Part shown: positions 34,682 to 43,234 of the stretch, piece by piece | Layout of the letters: every line of letters starts with the position of its first letter | Position numbering within the stretch: position 1 is the stretch's first letter | Assembly: GCF_030209475.1 (NCBI RefSeq) | Contig: NZ_JARVRW010000003.1 | Location: 62,001-126,000 of the forward strand | DNA length: 64,000 bases | Origin: Microbacterium sp. lyk4-40-TSB-66 | Lineage (GTDB): Bacteria; Actinomycetota; Actinomycetes; Actinomycetales; Microbacteriaceae | Direction: 5' to 3' | Notes under the pieces: model-generated | Database searches by the model: none | What the model was told of the DNA's origin: nothing | The model's input: the letters and a program-made list of their open reading frames with translations, nothing else | Translations under genes and position numbers: made by a program

Positions 34682-34699
34682 TTCCTACACACTAATGTC
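34682..34699 (-). promoter_or_regulatory. Promoter/operator of the eight-gene CGD operon
   Basis: On the minus strand GACATTAGTG (34690-34699) is followed by TG and a -10-like TAGGAA (34682-34687). The block AGACATTAGT-x-x-x-TAGG is also present at 25954-25970, before the first CGD pair. The gene begins about 50 bases further on. Confidence 0.55.
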
Positions 34700-34720
34700 T
34701 TATTCCTGCATAAGCAAGAG

Positions 34721-36268
34721 TCAGACCGATACGGATGCCGTGCCGACCTGCTCCCGCGACAGCACCGCCGCGATCTTCCGCGCCCCTCGCACCGCCAGAG
34801 CCACCGACGTCAGCGTGGGGTTGCACGCGGTCGAGGTCGGAATGACCCCGTTGCCGGCGACGAACAGATCCGGGACGCCCCAGACCTCGCTGTCGACGTC
34901 GCACACGCTCGTGCCGTCGTCGGCGACACCCATGCGCGTCGAGCCCTGATAGTGCAGCGACGACCCCGGCGGCAGGGTGAACGGACGGCTGTCGAGCGGG
35001 TCTCCGACCGCTTCACCGAGACGCACCACCTCCCGCCGCGCACGGTCGATGACCTCGTGGTCGCGGGCCGTGAGCGTGTAGTGGATGCGGGGTGCCGGCA
35101 TCCCGTAGCCGTCGACGTGATCGTCGTCGAAGGCGACGCGATCCTCTGCCTGCAGGTCTTTCGCGCAGAAAAGGCCGAGCCCCACGATCGAGCCGGGCAC
35201 GACGGGGTCGTCCTCGGCGAGCGGGATGGGCGAGGCGTCGAGCTGCATGATCTGACCGTGGAAGGGCATGCCGTCGGTGAACGGCACCCAGCTCACGCCG
35301 CTGTACTCGGCGAGCCCTGTCGCGGGAGCGTCGGCGTCGAGGGGCGGCATGTCGCGCAGGCGCGCCGCGAACACGATCTGCGCCTGGTCGTTGAGGTAGC
35401 GACCGAGGGCGTGGAGACGCACGCCCGACGCCCACAGCAGCTGCGGGGTGCGCAGCGCATCGGCGGCGACCACCACGAACCGGGCGGCGACCTCGTGCTC
35501 CTCCCCCGAGCGCAGGTCGCGCACACGCACGCCCGCGGCGCGGCCCGCGTCGCGCACGACCGCGGTCACGAGGGTCTCGTCGATCAGCGAGAAGCCGGGG
35601 TTGTCGCGCGTCACGTCGCCGAGCACCACGTCCGACCCCGACCACACCAGGCGGCCGTCGTCGCGACGGTGGGCGGCCAACGGCATCCGCTGCACCCGGG
35701 TCGCCTCGACGCGCCCCTCGTCGACCGCGGCGGACAGTCGCTCGCGCACGATGGCGCCGAAGGGCGCGGCGTCGAAGGCGTCGGTGCGCACTCCCAGCAG
35801 ACGCTCCCCCTCGGCGAGCAGCTCGTCGAGGTCGGGCAGGAAGGTGATGCGCTCGCTGTCGTTCGGGCGCGGGCACGCGCCCGTCCAGTGCGCCGCCATA
35901 CCGCCGACGTTGCTCGACATCGCCGCGACCGGCATCCCGTCCTCGCCGTCGAAGGCGTAGCCGTCCTCGAGCAGGAAGGTACCGGGACGCGCTCCGCGCA
36001 CCCCCGCCTTCGCCGCCCCCGGGTTGGCGACCTTCTCTCCGCGCTCGCCCGGGCCCTCCGACGCCACCTGCGCGCGGGCGCGCTCGGCCGGATCGGCGAT
36101 GTTCTTCACGTGCGCACCGGGAGGGTCCGACACCGTCGGGCCGACCTCGAACATGGCGATGGTCGCGCCCGGCGCCCGCTCCGAGAGGATGCGCGCGTAG
36201 GCCGCCCCCGTGGGTCCGCTGCCGACGATCACGACGTCGACCGCGTGCGGATACCGCCGGGCGTTCAT
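34721..36268 (-). CDS. Pyranose-oxidase-like GMC flavoprotein (second copy), candidate C-glycoside 3-oxidase
   Basis: A 515-residue FAD enzyme. FAD motif VVIVGSGPTGAAYAR (residues 12-26), NVGGMAAHWTGACP with His127 at the site used for covalent FAD in pyranose 2-oxidase, and the catalytic pair His439 (SSLHYQGS) and Asn483 (CNPTLTS). It parallels the enzyme at 11262-12875 but is clearly a different sequence. The ATG overlaps the stop of the Hyi-like gene. It is the last gene of the importer operon, so it probably oxidises the imported sugar or glycoside. CarA-like C-glycoside 3-oxidase is the favoured assignment from family and context; a plain pyranose oxidase is possible. Confidence 0.78.
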   Translation of the reverse strand: MNARRYPHAVDVVIVGSGPTGAAYARILSERAPGATIAMFEVGPTVSDPPGAHVKNIADPAERARAQVASEGPGERGEKVANPGAAKAGVRGARPGTFLLEDGYAFDGEDGMPVAAMSSNVGGMAAHWTGACPRPNDSERITFLPDLDELLAEGERLLGVRTDAFDAAPFGAIVRERLSAAVDEGRVEATRVQRMPLAAHRRDDGRLVWSGSDVVLGDVTRDNPGFSLIDETLVTAVVRDAGRAAGVRVRDLRSGEEHEVAARFVVVAADALRTPQLLWASGVRLHALGRYLNDQAQIVFAARLRDMPPLDADAPATGLAEYSGVSWVPFTDGMPFHGQIMQLDASPIPLAEDDPVVPGSIVGLGLFCAKDLQAEDRVAFDDDHVDGYGMPAPRIHYTLTARDHEVIDRARREVVRLGEAVGDPLDSRPFTLPPGSSLHYQGSTRMGVADDGTSVCDVDSEVWGVPDLFVAGNGVIPTSTACNPTLTSVALAVRGARKIAAVLSREQVGTASVSV

Positions 36269-37059
36269 GCGGCGCGTGCGATCTCGACGACGTGGGCGAC
36301 CGAGGCCTCCGACGCGGTGGTCGGGTAGTACTCCAGACCCACCGGGCCGTCGTAGCCTGCGTCGCGGAGCAGACGGAAGCGCTCGCTCCAGTCCAGCTCG
36401 CCCGCCCCGGGCTCGCCCCGGCCGGGGGCGTCGGCGAGCTGCACGTAGTGGATGAGACCGCCGGCGTTCGCGAGCTCCGCCTCCATGTCCTCGCCCTCGA
36501 CGGCCGAGTGGTAGATGTCGTAGAGCACGCCGAACTGCGGCGAGGCCACGCCGCGCGCGACGTACACGGCCTCGGAGGTGCGGTCCAGGAGCGACCCGGG
36601 GTGATCGACGCGGACGTTGACCGGCTCGAGCACGAGTCCGATCCCCGAGCCGTCGATCTGCGCGATGGCCTTCTGGTAGATCTCGACGAGCTTGTCGAGC
36701 TGCACCTGGCGCTTCCACCCGCCGAAGCCCGTGCCGCTTCCCACGACCAGGCGCGGGCAGCCGAGGTCGCGGGCGATCTCGACGCCCTCGTCGAGCTTGC
36801 GGAAGAACTCCGAGTGGTCCCACGGCGGGATCATGAACTGCGTGCGGGGTTCGGCCAGCTGCGCGGTGAGCTGCACGCCGGTCTCCTGGAGCGCGGCCTT
36901 GAGGGCGGGTAGGTCCTTCGGCGTCGCGGGGGCGTCGACTCCGGTCGGACCCCACATCTCCACGGCGTCGAAGCCCGCGGCCGCCGCCGCGCGGACGCGG
37001 TCGTGGTAATCGCCGGCCTCGGTGAAGAGGAGCTCGATGTTGGGGGCGAGTTGGTACAC
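36265..37059 (-). CDS. Hydroxypyruvate-isomerase-like TIM barrel
   Basis: A 264-residue protein of the Hyi/OtnI group of the xylose-isomerase-like superfamily. It opens LAPNIELLFTE and has the metal ligands Glu (LVLEPVNVR), Asp (LYDIYHSAVE), Gln (YVQLADAPGRGEPG) and Glu (VGLEYYP). It isomerises aldoses/ketoses or related keto-sugars. GAAAGGA lies six bases before the GTG at 37059, which I take as the start. It follows the ABC permeases and overlaps the flavin oxidase gene. Confidence 0.87.
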   Translation of the reverse strand: MYQLAPNIELLFTEAGDYHDRVRAAAAAGFDAVEMWGPTGVDAPATPKDLPALKAALQETGVQLTAQLAEPRTQFMIPPWDHSEFFRKLDEGVEIARDLGCPRLVVGSGTGFGGWKRQVQLDKLVEIYQKAIAQIDGSGIGLVLEPVNVRVDHPGSLLDRTSEAVYVARGVASPQFGVLYDIYHSAVEGEDMEAELANAGGLIHYVQLADAPGRGEPGAGELDWSERFRLLRDAGYDGPVGLEYYPTTASEASVAHVVEIARAA

Positions 37060-37096
37060 GGGGTGTCCTTTCGGGAACGCGGGCGCGACGATCGAC

Positions 37097-37119
37097 GGAT
37101 GCCGCGCTCTGCGGCATCC
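37097..37119 (-). terminator. Hairpin between the permease and Hyi-like genes
   Basis: A perfect 9-bp stem GGATGCCGC / GCGGCATCC with a 5-base loop lies in the 112-base gap. It probably lowers read-through from the transporter genes into the enzyme genes. Confidence 0.45.
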
Positions 37120-37171
37120 AGGTGGGCTCAGCCGATGGGGCCGGTGGGCCGGCACCCTCGAGAGGAAGGCG

Positions 37172-38008
37172 TCAGCCCTTCAAACCGCCGGCGAAGCCCT
37201 GGATGAAGCGCTTCTGGGCGAAGAGGTAGAAGGCGAGGATCGGGATCATCGAGACGATGACGATCGCGAAGATCTGGTTCCAGGCCGACACGAGCGAGCC
37301 GATGTAGTAGTACATGGCCACCGGGAGGGTCTGGTTCGCCGATCCGCCGAGGAAGATCAGCGAGGTGAAGAAGTCGTTCCAGACGATCAGGCCCGCGAGG
37401 ATCGCGACGGTGCCGGTCGCCGGCGACATGAGCGGCAGCACGATGCGGAAGAAGATCTGCGTGCGGCTCGCGCCGTCGATGGTCGCGGCCTCCTCGTACT
37501 CGGTGCCGAGCCCGCGGAAGAAGCCCGCGTAGAGGAAGATCGACAGCGGCAGCAGCATGCCGGTGTAGAGGATGATCATGCCCCACGCCGATCCGGTGAG
37601 ACCGAGCGCGCGGGCGCCGATGTACAGCGGGACCGTACCCAGCTGGGTCGGCAGCACGATGGCGACGAGGAACAGGTAGTACACCACGCGGCTCCAGCGC
37701 CGGGTGCTGCGGGCGATGACGTAGCCGGTGAGGGAGCCCAGCAGCACCATGAGCACGATGCTGCCGGCGGTGATGATGATGCTGTTGATCAGGCCCATCA
37801 CGACGTTGGAGTTTCCGGTCGCGGTGAGCACCTTGACGAAGTTGCCGAAATCGGGGGCGCTCGGCGGCGCCAGCGTCGACGACGTGATCACCTCGCGATC
37901 CGACTTCAGCGACGTGGTGACGAGGAAGTAGAAGGGGAGCAGGAACGCGAGGGCCGCGATCCAGAACAGGAACTCCCGCAGGCCCGTGAGCTTGGTGTAG
38001 CGGAACAT
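37172..38008 (-). CDS. ABC sugar importer permease, MalG type
   Basis: A 278-residue inner-membrane permease with six helices. The cytoplasmic EAA loop that contacts the ATPase is YEEAATIDGASRTQIFFRI. It is a CUT1-class (oligosaccharide/glycoside) permease and pairs with the gene upstream, from which it is separated by one base. No ATPase gene is in the cluster, so a shared MsiK-type ATPase elsewhere is likely, as is usual in actinobacteria. Confidence 0.92.
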   Translation of the reverse strand: MFRYTKLTGLREFLFWIAALAFLLPFYFLVTTSLKSDREVITSSTLAPPSAPDFGNFVKVLTATGNSNVVMGLINSIIITAGSIVLMVLLGSLTGYVIARSTRRWSRVVYYLFLVAIVLPTQLGTVPLYIGARALGLTGSAWGMIILYTGMLLPLSIFLYAGFFRGLGTEYEEAATIDGASRTQIFFRIVLPLMSPATGTVAILAGLIVWNDFFTSLIFLGGSANQTLPVAMYYYIGSLVSAWNQIFAIVIVSMIPILAFYLFAQKRFIQGFAGGLKG

Positions 38009-38009
38009 G

Positions 38010-38987
38010 TCAGTTCTCCTCCGAGCGGCCGCCGGTCAGGCGCTGCTGCACGACGGCGAAGACCAGGATGATGAGGGTCAGCAGCAGCGCGAGCGCCGCG
38101 CCGTAGCCGAAGTTGCCGAGCGCGAACGACTGCTTGTAGACCTGCGTCGCGAGGGTCTCGGTCGCGGCGGCGGGTCCGCCGCCGGTGAGCGCCATGATCT
38201 GGTCGAACACGCGCAGGCCGTTGACGAGGCCCAGGGTGGTCGCGATCGCGACGGCGGGGCGGATCGAGGGGAGGGTCACGTGCCAGAAGCGCTGCCAGAG
38301 GTTCGCGCCGTCGATCGCCGCGGCCTCCTCGATCTCGACGGGCACCGCCGCCAGCCCCGCCATGTAGATGACCATCGCGAAGCCGATGTTCTGCCACACG
38401 AGCACGACGAGGATCGTCCAGATCGCCCAGGTGGGGTCGGCGATCCACGCCCGCGCCATCGAGTCGAGGCCCATCCCCCGCAGCACGAGGTTGAGCGGGC
38501 CGTTGTAGTCGAAGATGAATTTCCAGATGTACGAGGTGGCCAGCGGGCTGAGCACCACGGGCATGAAGAACAGCGTCCGCAGGATGTAGCGGCTCTTCAG
38601 CCCCCGGTTCAGGCCCAGGGCGACGCCGAGGCCCAGGACGTTGCTGAGGATCACCGAGCCGAACGCCAGGAACAGGGTGTTCCACAGGGCGCCGATCTTG
38701 GTGGGGTCCTGGAAGATGCGGACGAAGTTGTCGAGCCCGACGAGCTCGAAGGCGCCGATGCCCGTCCAGTTCGTGAAGGAGAAGAAGCCGCCGATGCTGG
38801 TGGCGACGTAGTGGATGCCGATGACGAAGAGCACCCCGGGCAGGGCCCACCACCAGTAGCCGAACTGCAACAGGCCCTTGCGACGCGGGGCCGGTGCCGT
38901 GCGGCGGCCACGGCCGCCTCGGCGGGGCAGGACCACGCGTTCGGTCTCGGTGGCGGCGATGTCGCCGCTTCGGAAGGTGGTGCTCAT
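38010..38987 (-). CDS. ABC sugar importer permease, MalF type
   Basis: A 325-residue permease with six or seven helices and a basic cytoplasmic N-terminus (RRGGRGRRTAPAPRRKG). The EAA loop reads EEAAAIDGANLWQRFWHVT. It is the partner of the MalG-type permease in a CUT1 importer. A strong hairpin in the gap upstream separates it from the binding-protein gene. Confidence 0.92.
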   Translation of the reverse strand: MSTTFRSGDIAATETERVVLPRRGGRGRRTAPAPRRKGLLQFGYWWWALPGVLFVIGIHYVATSIGGFFSFTNWTGIGAFELVGLDNFVRIFQDPTKIGALWNTLFLAFGSVILSNVLGLGVALGLNRGLKSRYILRTLFFMPVVLSPLATSYIWKFIFDYNGPLNLVLRGMGLDSMARAWIADPTWAIWTILVVLVWQNIGFAMVIYMAGLAAVPVEIEEAAAIDGANLWQRFWHVTLPSIRPAVAIATTLGLVNGLRVFDQIMALTGGGPAAATETLATQVYKQSFALGNFGYGAALALLLTLIILVFAVVQQRLTGGRSEEN

Positions 38988-39020
38988 CAGATCCTCGTCA
39001 TCCTCGATCGGGGTGCGGCT

Positions 39021-39053
39021 CCGCCGCCCGGGTCTCGACGTCCCGGGCGGCGG
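39021..39053 (-). terminator. Hairpin between binding-protein and permease genes
   Basis: A perfect 12-bp GC stem (CCGCCGCCCGGG / CCCGGGCGGCGG) with a 9-base loop lies seven bases after the binding-protein stop codon. Such mid-operon hairpins usually let the binding protein be made in excess over the permeases. Confidence 0.65.
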
Positions 39054-39059
39054 AATCTC

Positions 39060-40352
39060 TCAGTTGCCCCAGGCCGAATCCATGTTCTGAAGCACCTGGT
39101 CGATGCTGGTCTGGCCGGTCAGCAGACCCTGGACGCCCACCTGCAGCGCCTCGTAGACGGCCGGGTTGGGCCAGACGTTGTTCGGCAGCGTGGTGTACGA
39201 GCCGTTCGAGATGTCGGTGACGACCTCGGAGTAGATCGTGTCGCTGAGGTCCAGGTTCTTGTACTCCGAGATGGGGAGCAGGCCCGAGGCCTCGTAGTAC
39301 TTCTGCTGCGCGTCGGGCGTCGCCAGCCAGTCGACGAACTTCGTCGCGGCATCCTTCTTGGTCGACTTCGCGTTGATCGAGATCGTGTAGTTCGAGCTCG
39401 CCAGCACGTAGGGCTTGCCGCCGTCGGCCGCGGGGAAGGGCTGCACCTTGAAGTCCGCCTCCGGCGGGGCCGCCGTGGCGATCTCGACCGCCGAACCCGA
39501 GGGGATGAAGCTGCCGATGGAGGTGCCCTGGGCGAGGCCGTTGGTGATGGCGTCGAAGCCGCCGCCCTCGGCACCGGGCTGGAAGCAGCCGCCGTCCTTC
39601 AGGTCGACGATGGTCTGGAGTGCATCGGCCCAGCCCTTGCTGTCGGCGAAGGTGGTCTCGCCCGCGGCGCGCTCGGTGTTGAACTCGGGGTCGGAGGCGT
39701 ACACGCGGGTCGCGGCGATGCCCTGGGCGGTCAGACCCGCGTTGGGGCCGGCCGCGCCGGCGAGGGCGAGCATCGACTTGCCCTGGCCCGCGAGAGCGGA
39801 GCAGTCCGCGTAGAAGTCGTCCATCGTCGTGGGCCACTCGGTGATGCCGTTCATGCCGGCGGTCCCCATGCTCGCGACCACGGCGGCGATGGTGAAGTCG
39901 AGGGGCTGACCGTAGGTCTTGCCGTCGACCTCGAACAGCGTCTCGCTGCCGGAGGGCACGAGCGAGGTGGCCGTGTCGCCGAGGGGCTCGAGGAAGCCCG
40001 CTTCGGCGAGGGGGATGAGGCCGCGGGCGTCGCCCGATCCGGGCGTGGTCTGCACGACGTCGGAGGCGTTGCCGGCCTGGAGCTGCGTGCGGATGGTCTC
40101 GCCGTACTTGTCGTTGGGCGTGGGGTTGGTGGTGATGGTCACACCGGGGTTCGCCGCCATGTACTCCTTGGCGAGCGTCTCGTAGGGGCTCTCGAGGTTG
40201 TTGGAGGTGGCGAAGGTGAACGTGAACGATTCGGAATCGCCCTCTGCGGCACCGCCCGTTCCTCCGCCGGAGCACCCGGCGAGGACGAGGGCGGCGGTGG
40301 CGGGAAGAACGAGGAGACCTGCGATCCGCGTGACGCGGCGATGCTGAGTCAT
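39060..40352 (-). CDS. ABC importer sugar-binding lipoprotein
   Basis: A 430-residue extracellular solute-binding protein (family 1). A signal peptide ends in a lipobox (ALVLAGCSGGG), so it is tethered to the membrane. SFTFTFATSNNLESPYETLAKEYMAANPGVTI in segments is the normal first domain, and WPNPAVYEALQVGVQGLLTG the C-terminal end. It gives the transporter its specificity, which sequence alone does not reveal. AAAGG lies seven bases before the ATG. The gene heads the operon and is divergent from LysR. Confidence 0.92.
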   Translation of the reverse strand: MTQHRRVTRIAGLLVLPATAALVLAGCSGGGTGGAAEGDSESFTFTFATSNNLESPYETLAKEYMAANPGVTITTNPTPNDKYGETIRTQLQAGNASDVVQTTPGSGDARGLIPLAEAGFLEPLGDTATSLVPSGSETLFEVDGKTYGQPLDFTIAAVVASMGTAGMNGITEWPTTMDDFYADCSALAGQGKSMLALAGAAGPNAGLTAQGIAATRVYASDPEFNTERAAGETTFADSKGWADALQTIVDLKDGGCFQPGAEGGGFDAITNGLAQGTSIGSFIPSGSAVEIATAAPPEADFKVQPFPAADGGKPYVLASSNYTISINAKSTKKDAATKFVDWLATPDAQQKYYEASGLLPISEYKNLDLSDTIYSEVVTDISNGSYTTLPNNVWPNPAVYEALQVGVQGLLTGQTSIDQVLQNMDSAWGN

Positions 40353-40415
40353 GGCCAGCCTTTCTGACGACGTTGTCGGCGAGCCCTTCGGTGGGAGCGC
40401 CTGTGCTGTGTGACT

Positions 40416-40479
40416 CAGTATCGGCGCGATGCGCAGAAAACGCACATAAGTCTTCGCGATGTGGCGCATAAGGCGGGGC
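40416..40479. promoter_or_regulatory. Operator region between the importer operon and LysR gene
   Basis: It contains CACATAAGTC (40443-40452), a match to the regulon motif, and GCGCATAAGGC about 30 bases later. ATGCGC (about 40428) and GCGCAT (about 40464) form distant inverted halves as in LysR sites. A -10-like GATACT reads towards the binding-protein gene. A TACGAT (40537-40542) could be the -10 of lysR. Confidence 0.45.
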
Positions 40480-40576
40480 GCCCGCCGCCTCATCGCCCGC
40501 GGATATGCCACCTAGCTCCGTCATAGATGCGGTTGATACGATCGGACCACAGCTTCCCCGAGCGAAGGATCACGAC

Positions 40577-41518
40577 GTGGTGACCGATCATGCGACGCTC
40601 TCGCGCCTCGACCTGAACCTCCTGGTCGCCCTCGACGCCCTGCTCACCGAGCGCAGCGTCACCCGCGCGGCGGAACGGCTGCACCTCAGCCAGCCCGCCC
40701 TCAGCGCATCGCTGGCGCGCCTGCGCACCCACTTCGACGACCAGATCCTCGCCCGCCGTGGCAACACCTACGAACTGACGCCGTTCGCCGTCCGGCTCAC
40801 CGAGCACACGACGACGGCGCTCGAGGCCGCCCGACGCGTGTTCGAGAGCCAGGCGTCGTGGTCGCCCGCGGAGTCCACCCGCGAGTTCTCCATCTACGGA
40901 TCGGACTACGGCTTCGTCACCGTCGGCACGATCGTCTCTCAGCTCGCCGCCGAGCGGGCGCCCGGCGTGCGGTTCCGCTACATGCTGCACAACCCGGGCA
41001 TCGTCGAAGACGCGGCCAACCGGCTGCGTTCGGCAGACGGCATGGTGATCCCGCACGGTCCCGTCTCGGGGCTGCCCTACCTCGACCTCTGGCAGGACGA
41101 TTGGTTCGCAGTCGTCTCGGCCGACAACGGCGAGGTCGGAGAGTCTCTGACGATGCAGAACCTCGCCGACATGCCGTGGGTGCTCACGTTCCAATCGCGG
41201 TCGGCGTTCACCTCGGCCGCCCGCCAGATCCAGCAGCTCGGCGTCGAGCCGCACATCGAGGTGGTGCTGGAGAGCTTCCTCTCGGTCGGGCACTTCGTCA
41301 GCGGCACCCGTCGCGTCGGGCTCGTGCAGTCGGCGCTCGCCCCCCATCTGCTGCGCATCGGCGGCATCCGGGTCGTACCCCTGCCCTTCGCCGCGACGCC
41401 CCTCGTGAGCGCGCTGTGGTGGCACCCCTCGCACACCCGCGATCCGGAGCACGAGTGGATGCGCGGGCTCTTCGCCGAAGCGGGCCGCGTCATCGCCGCC
41501 GGGCACGCTCCCGCCTAG
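40577..41518 (+). CDS. LysR-family transcriptional regulator
   Basis: A 313-residue regulator. The N-terminal helix-turn-helix is LDLNLLVALDALLTERSVTRAAERLHLSQ (in two parts), followed by PALSASLARLRTHFDDQIL and a PBP2-like effector domain; the closing WHPSHTRDPEHEWMRGL resembles the NodD/NahR-type subgroup that senses aromatic compounds. GAAGGA lies seven bases before the GTG at 40577; the in-frame ATG at 40505 lacks a ribosome site. It is divergent from the importer operon and probably activates it in response to a ligand such as the aglycone. Confidence 0.9.
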   Translation: MVTDHATLSRLDLNLLVALDALLTERSVTRAAERLHLSQPALSASLARLRTHFDDQILARRGNTYELTPFAVRLTEHTTTALEAARRVFESQASWSPAESTREFSIYGSDYGFVTVGTIVSQLAAERAPGVRFRYMLHNPGIVEDAANRLRSADGMVIPHGPVSGLPYLDLWQDDWFAVVSADNGEVGESLTMQNLADMPWVLTFQSRSAFTSAARQIQQLGVEPHIEVVLESFLSVGHFVSGTRRVGLVQSALAPHLLRIGGIRVVPLPFAATPLVSALWWHPSHTRDPEHEWMRGLFAEAGRVIAAGHAPA

Positions 41519-41625
41519 CGGGCGGTCTCAGCGCGGCCCGGCCGCGCCCCACGTGCTGCGCGGCCGCCCCGGCGGGCGAGGGCCAGGGGACGCCGCCCAC
41601 TCCCGTCCGCGCCCCAGGCCACCGA

Positions 41626-41660
41626 CGGGGTGCGGCGCGCCCCACGCACGCCGCACCCCG
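41626..41660. terminator. Two-way terminator between convergent genes
   Basis: A perfect 12-bp stem CGGGGTGCGGCG / CGCCGCACCCCG with an 11-base loop lies in the 150-base gap between lysR and the first fused CGD gene. It could stop both transcripts. Confidence 0.6.
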
Positions 41661-41668
41661 CGGTGTGC

Positions 41669-43147
41669 TCAGACGGCCGCCGTCACCGCCCGCATCGACG
41701 CCCGGATGAGGTCGTGCTGGCGCCGCACGAGCAGCAGGGGGTCGACGTCGCCGAGTTCGGCGAAGGCGTGGCCCTCCCATTCACTCGACCAGAAGCCGCG
41801 GTACCCGCCCTCGACGAACACGCGCACGAGCTCGGGATAGTCGATCGCCGGCTCCTGACCGCTGTCGTCGATGTCGTAGAACTTCGCGTGCACGTGCAGG
41901 ATCTGCGGCATGATGTCGGCCCACTCCCGCGGGTCGACATGGCCGTGCATGTTGAAGGCGAGGTGCGCGAACGAACCCAGCCGACCCGGGTCGAAGTCGC
42001 GGCCGCGCAGGTAGCCGAGGAACTCCTGCTGACGCTCGCGCATCGCGGCATCCGTCGCCCAGATCTCCTGCAGCTTCCCCACCGCCTCGTCGTCAAGACC
42101 CGCTCGGCGCACGGCCCGCAGCAGGGTCGGCGACATCGCGTGCATGGTCGAGGAGAAGTCGGCGACGAAGCCCAGCAGGGGCGAATCGAGCTCGGCGTAG
42201 GTCTCGCGCACGCGAAGCACGGGCTCCGCGTTCGGACCCATCGGCGCGTGGATCTCGTAGGCGAGCTTCAACTCGAGGTCCTCCGCGAGCGGGAGCAGTC
42301 GCCGCAGCAGTTCGGGCTTCGCGCTCTGGATCCGCACCAGCGGGAAGCCGAGCTTCTTCGCTCCCTCGAACATGAGCTTCGAGAAGGCGAACTCCTCGTC
42401 GGGGGTCATGTCGCGATCACGGCGTCGCCCCATGTCGAGGTTCGCACCGAACGAGCTCGCGACGAACCCGTGCCGGTCGAACGCCGCCCGCCACGTGCGC
42501 ACGAAGTCGTCGCCGACCACGGGGTAGGTCGGCACCATCTGGGATGCCACGATCTCGATGCCCGGGCCGATCCCCAGCTCCGCCACGCGGTCGAGCAGAC
42601 CGTCGAAGTCGAAGTACCCCGCGCGGAACTCGGCGCTCGCCGAGTACAGCGTCAGCCCCAGCTGGAACGGGTCGTCGTCACTCGCCGGGGGCGGTGGCGT
42701 GACGTCCGACACGAGCGCGGGGATCCCGGCATCCGCGTCGACGACCGTGAGGGTCTTCACGTCGTGCACGACGTTCGGCACGTACATCCCGGGCCCGCCG
42801 TCCGGGCCCGGCGCGATCTGCATGTAGGGCAGGCGCAGCTCGCCGTGCAGCACGACGTCGTGCGTCTCGCCGAGGGCGACCGGGGCGGCGCGGCGGGCGA
42901 TCAGCAGCGGGTGCTCCTGCAGGAACCACAGTCGTTCGCTCTGTTCGGGCAGTTCGTCGAGCCGGTACGAGGTGTCGACGAACGCGACCCGGAGGTCGTC
43001 GGCATCCACCTGCTCCCCGTCGACGGTGAGGGCGAGGGTCGTCACCGATGACAGCCAGAGACTGCGATACCAGGGGATGGTCAGGCGAAGCGCGAGCCCG
43101 TCGGGGTGCGCGCGCAGGCTGTCGTCGTGGATGAGGCCGTTGGGCAT
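41669..43147 (-). CDS. Single-chain C-glycoside deglycosidase: beta and alpha parts fused
   Basis: A 492-residue protein in one open frame. Residues 1-136 are a CGD beta module (LTIPWYRSLWLSSVTTLAL, LRLPYMQIAPGPDGGPG), a Pro/Asp-rich linker spans about 137-160 (TPPPPASDDDP), and residues 161-492 are a CGD alpha TIM barrel (LGLTLYSASAEF). Metal ligands are Glu298 (YEIHAPMGP), Asp330 (VADFSS), His420 (LHVHAKFYDI) and Glu457 (WSSEWEGHAF). Both halves are closest to the separate proteins at 30729 and 31956. GAGGAG lies six bases before the ATG. By family it should cleave 3-oxo-C-glycosides. Described members of the family, as I know them, are two-subunit complexes. Confidence 0.82.
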   Translation of the reverse strand: MPNGLIHDDSLRAHPDGLALRLTIPWYRSLWLSSVTTLALTVDGEQVDADDLRVAFVDTSYRLDELPEQSERLWFLQEHPLLIARRAAPVALGETHDVVLHGELRLPYMQIAPGPDGGPGMYVPNVVHDVKTLTVVDADAGIPALVSDVTPPPPASDDDPFQLGLTLYSASAEFRAGYFDFDGLLDRVAELGIGPGIEIVASQMVPTYPVVGDDFVRTWRAAFDRHGFVASSFGANLDMGRRRDRDMTPDEEFAFSKLMFEGAKKLGFPLVRIQSAKPELLRRLLPLAEDLELKLAYEIHAPMGPNAEPVLRVRETYAELDSPLLGFVADFSSTMHAMSPTLLRAVRRAGLDDEAVGKLQEIWATDAAMRERQQEFLGYLRGRDFDPGRLGSFAHLAFNMHGHVDPREWADIMPQILHVHAKFYDIDDSGQEPAIDYPELVRVFVEGGYRGFWSSEWEGHAFAELGDVDPLLLVRRQHDLIRASMRAVTAAV

Positions 43148-43234
43148 GGGGATCTCCTCAGTGCGGGGCGCGGGTAGATCGGCGCGGAGGTGGATGCGGG
43201 TGCGGTGGGCGCCCGCGCGGGTGTCGCCGGTCGG

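Noticed and set aside
34721-36268. Choline dehydrogenase or glucose dehydrogenase of the GMC group
   Set aside because: The HWT motif at His127 and the spacing of His439 to Asn483 fit pyranose-oxidase-like enzymes better than choline-type GMC proteins.
38007-40367. A 786-codon plus-strand frame opposite the ABC importer genes
   Set aside because: Same reason: a shadow of the permease and binding-protein genes, with no ribosome site or recognisable domain.
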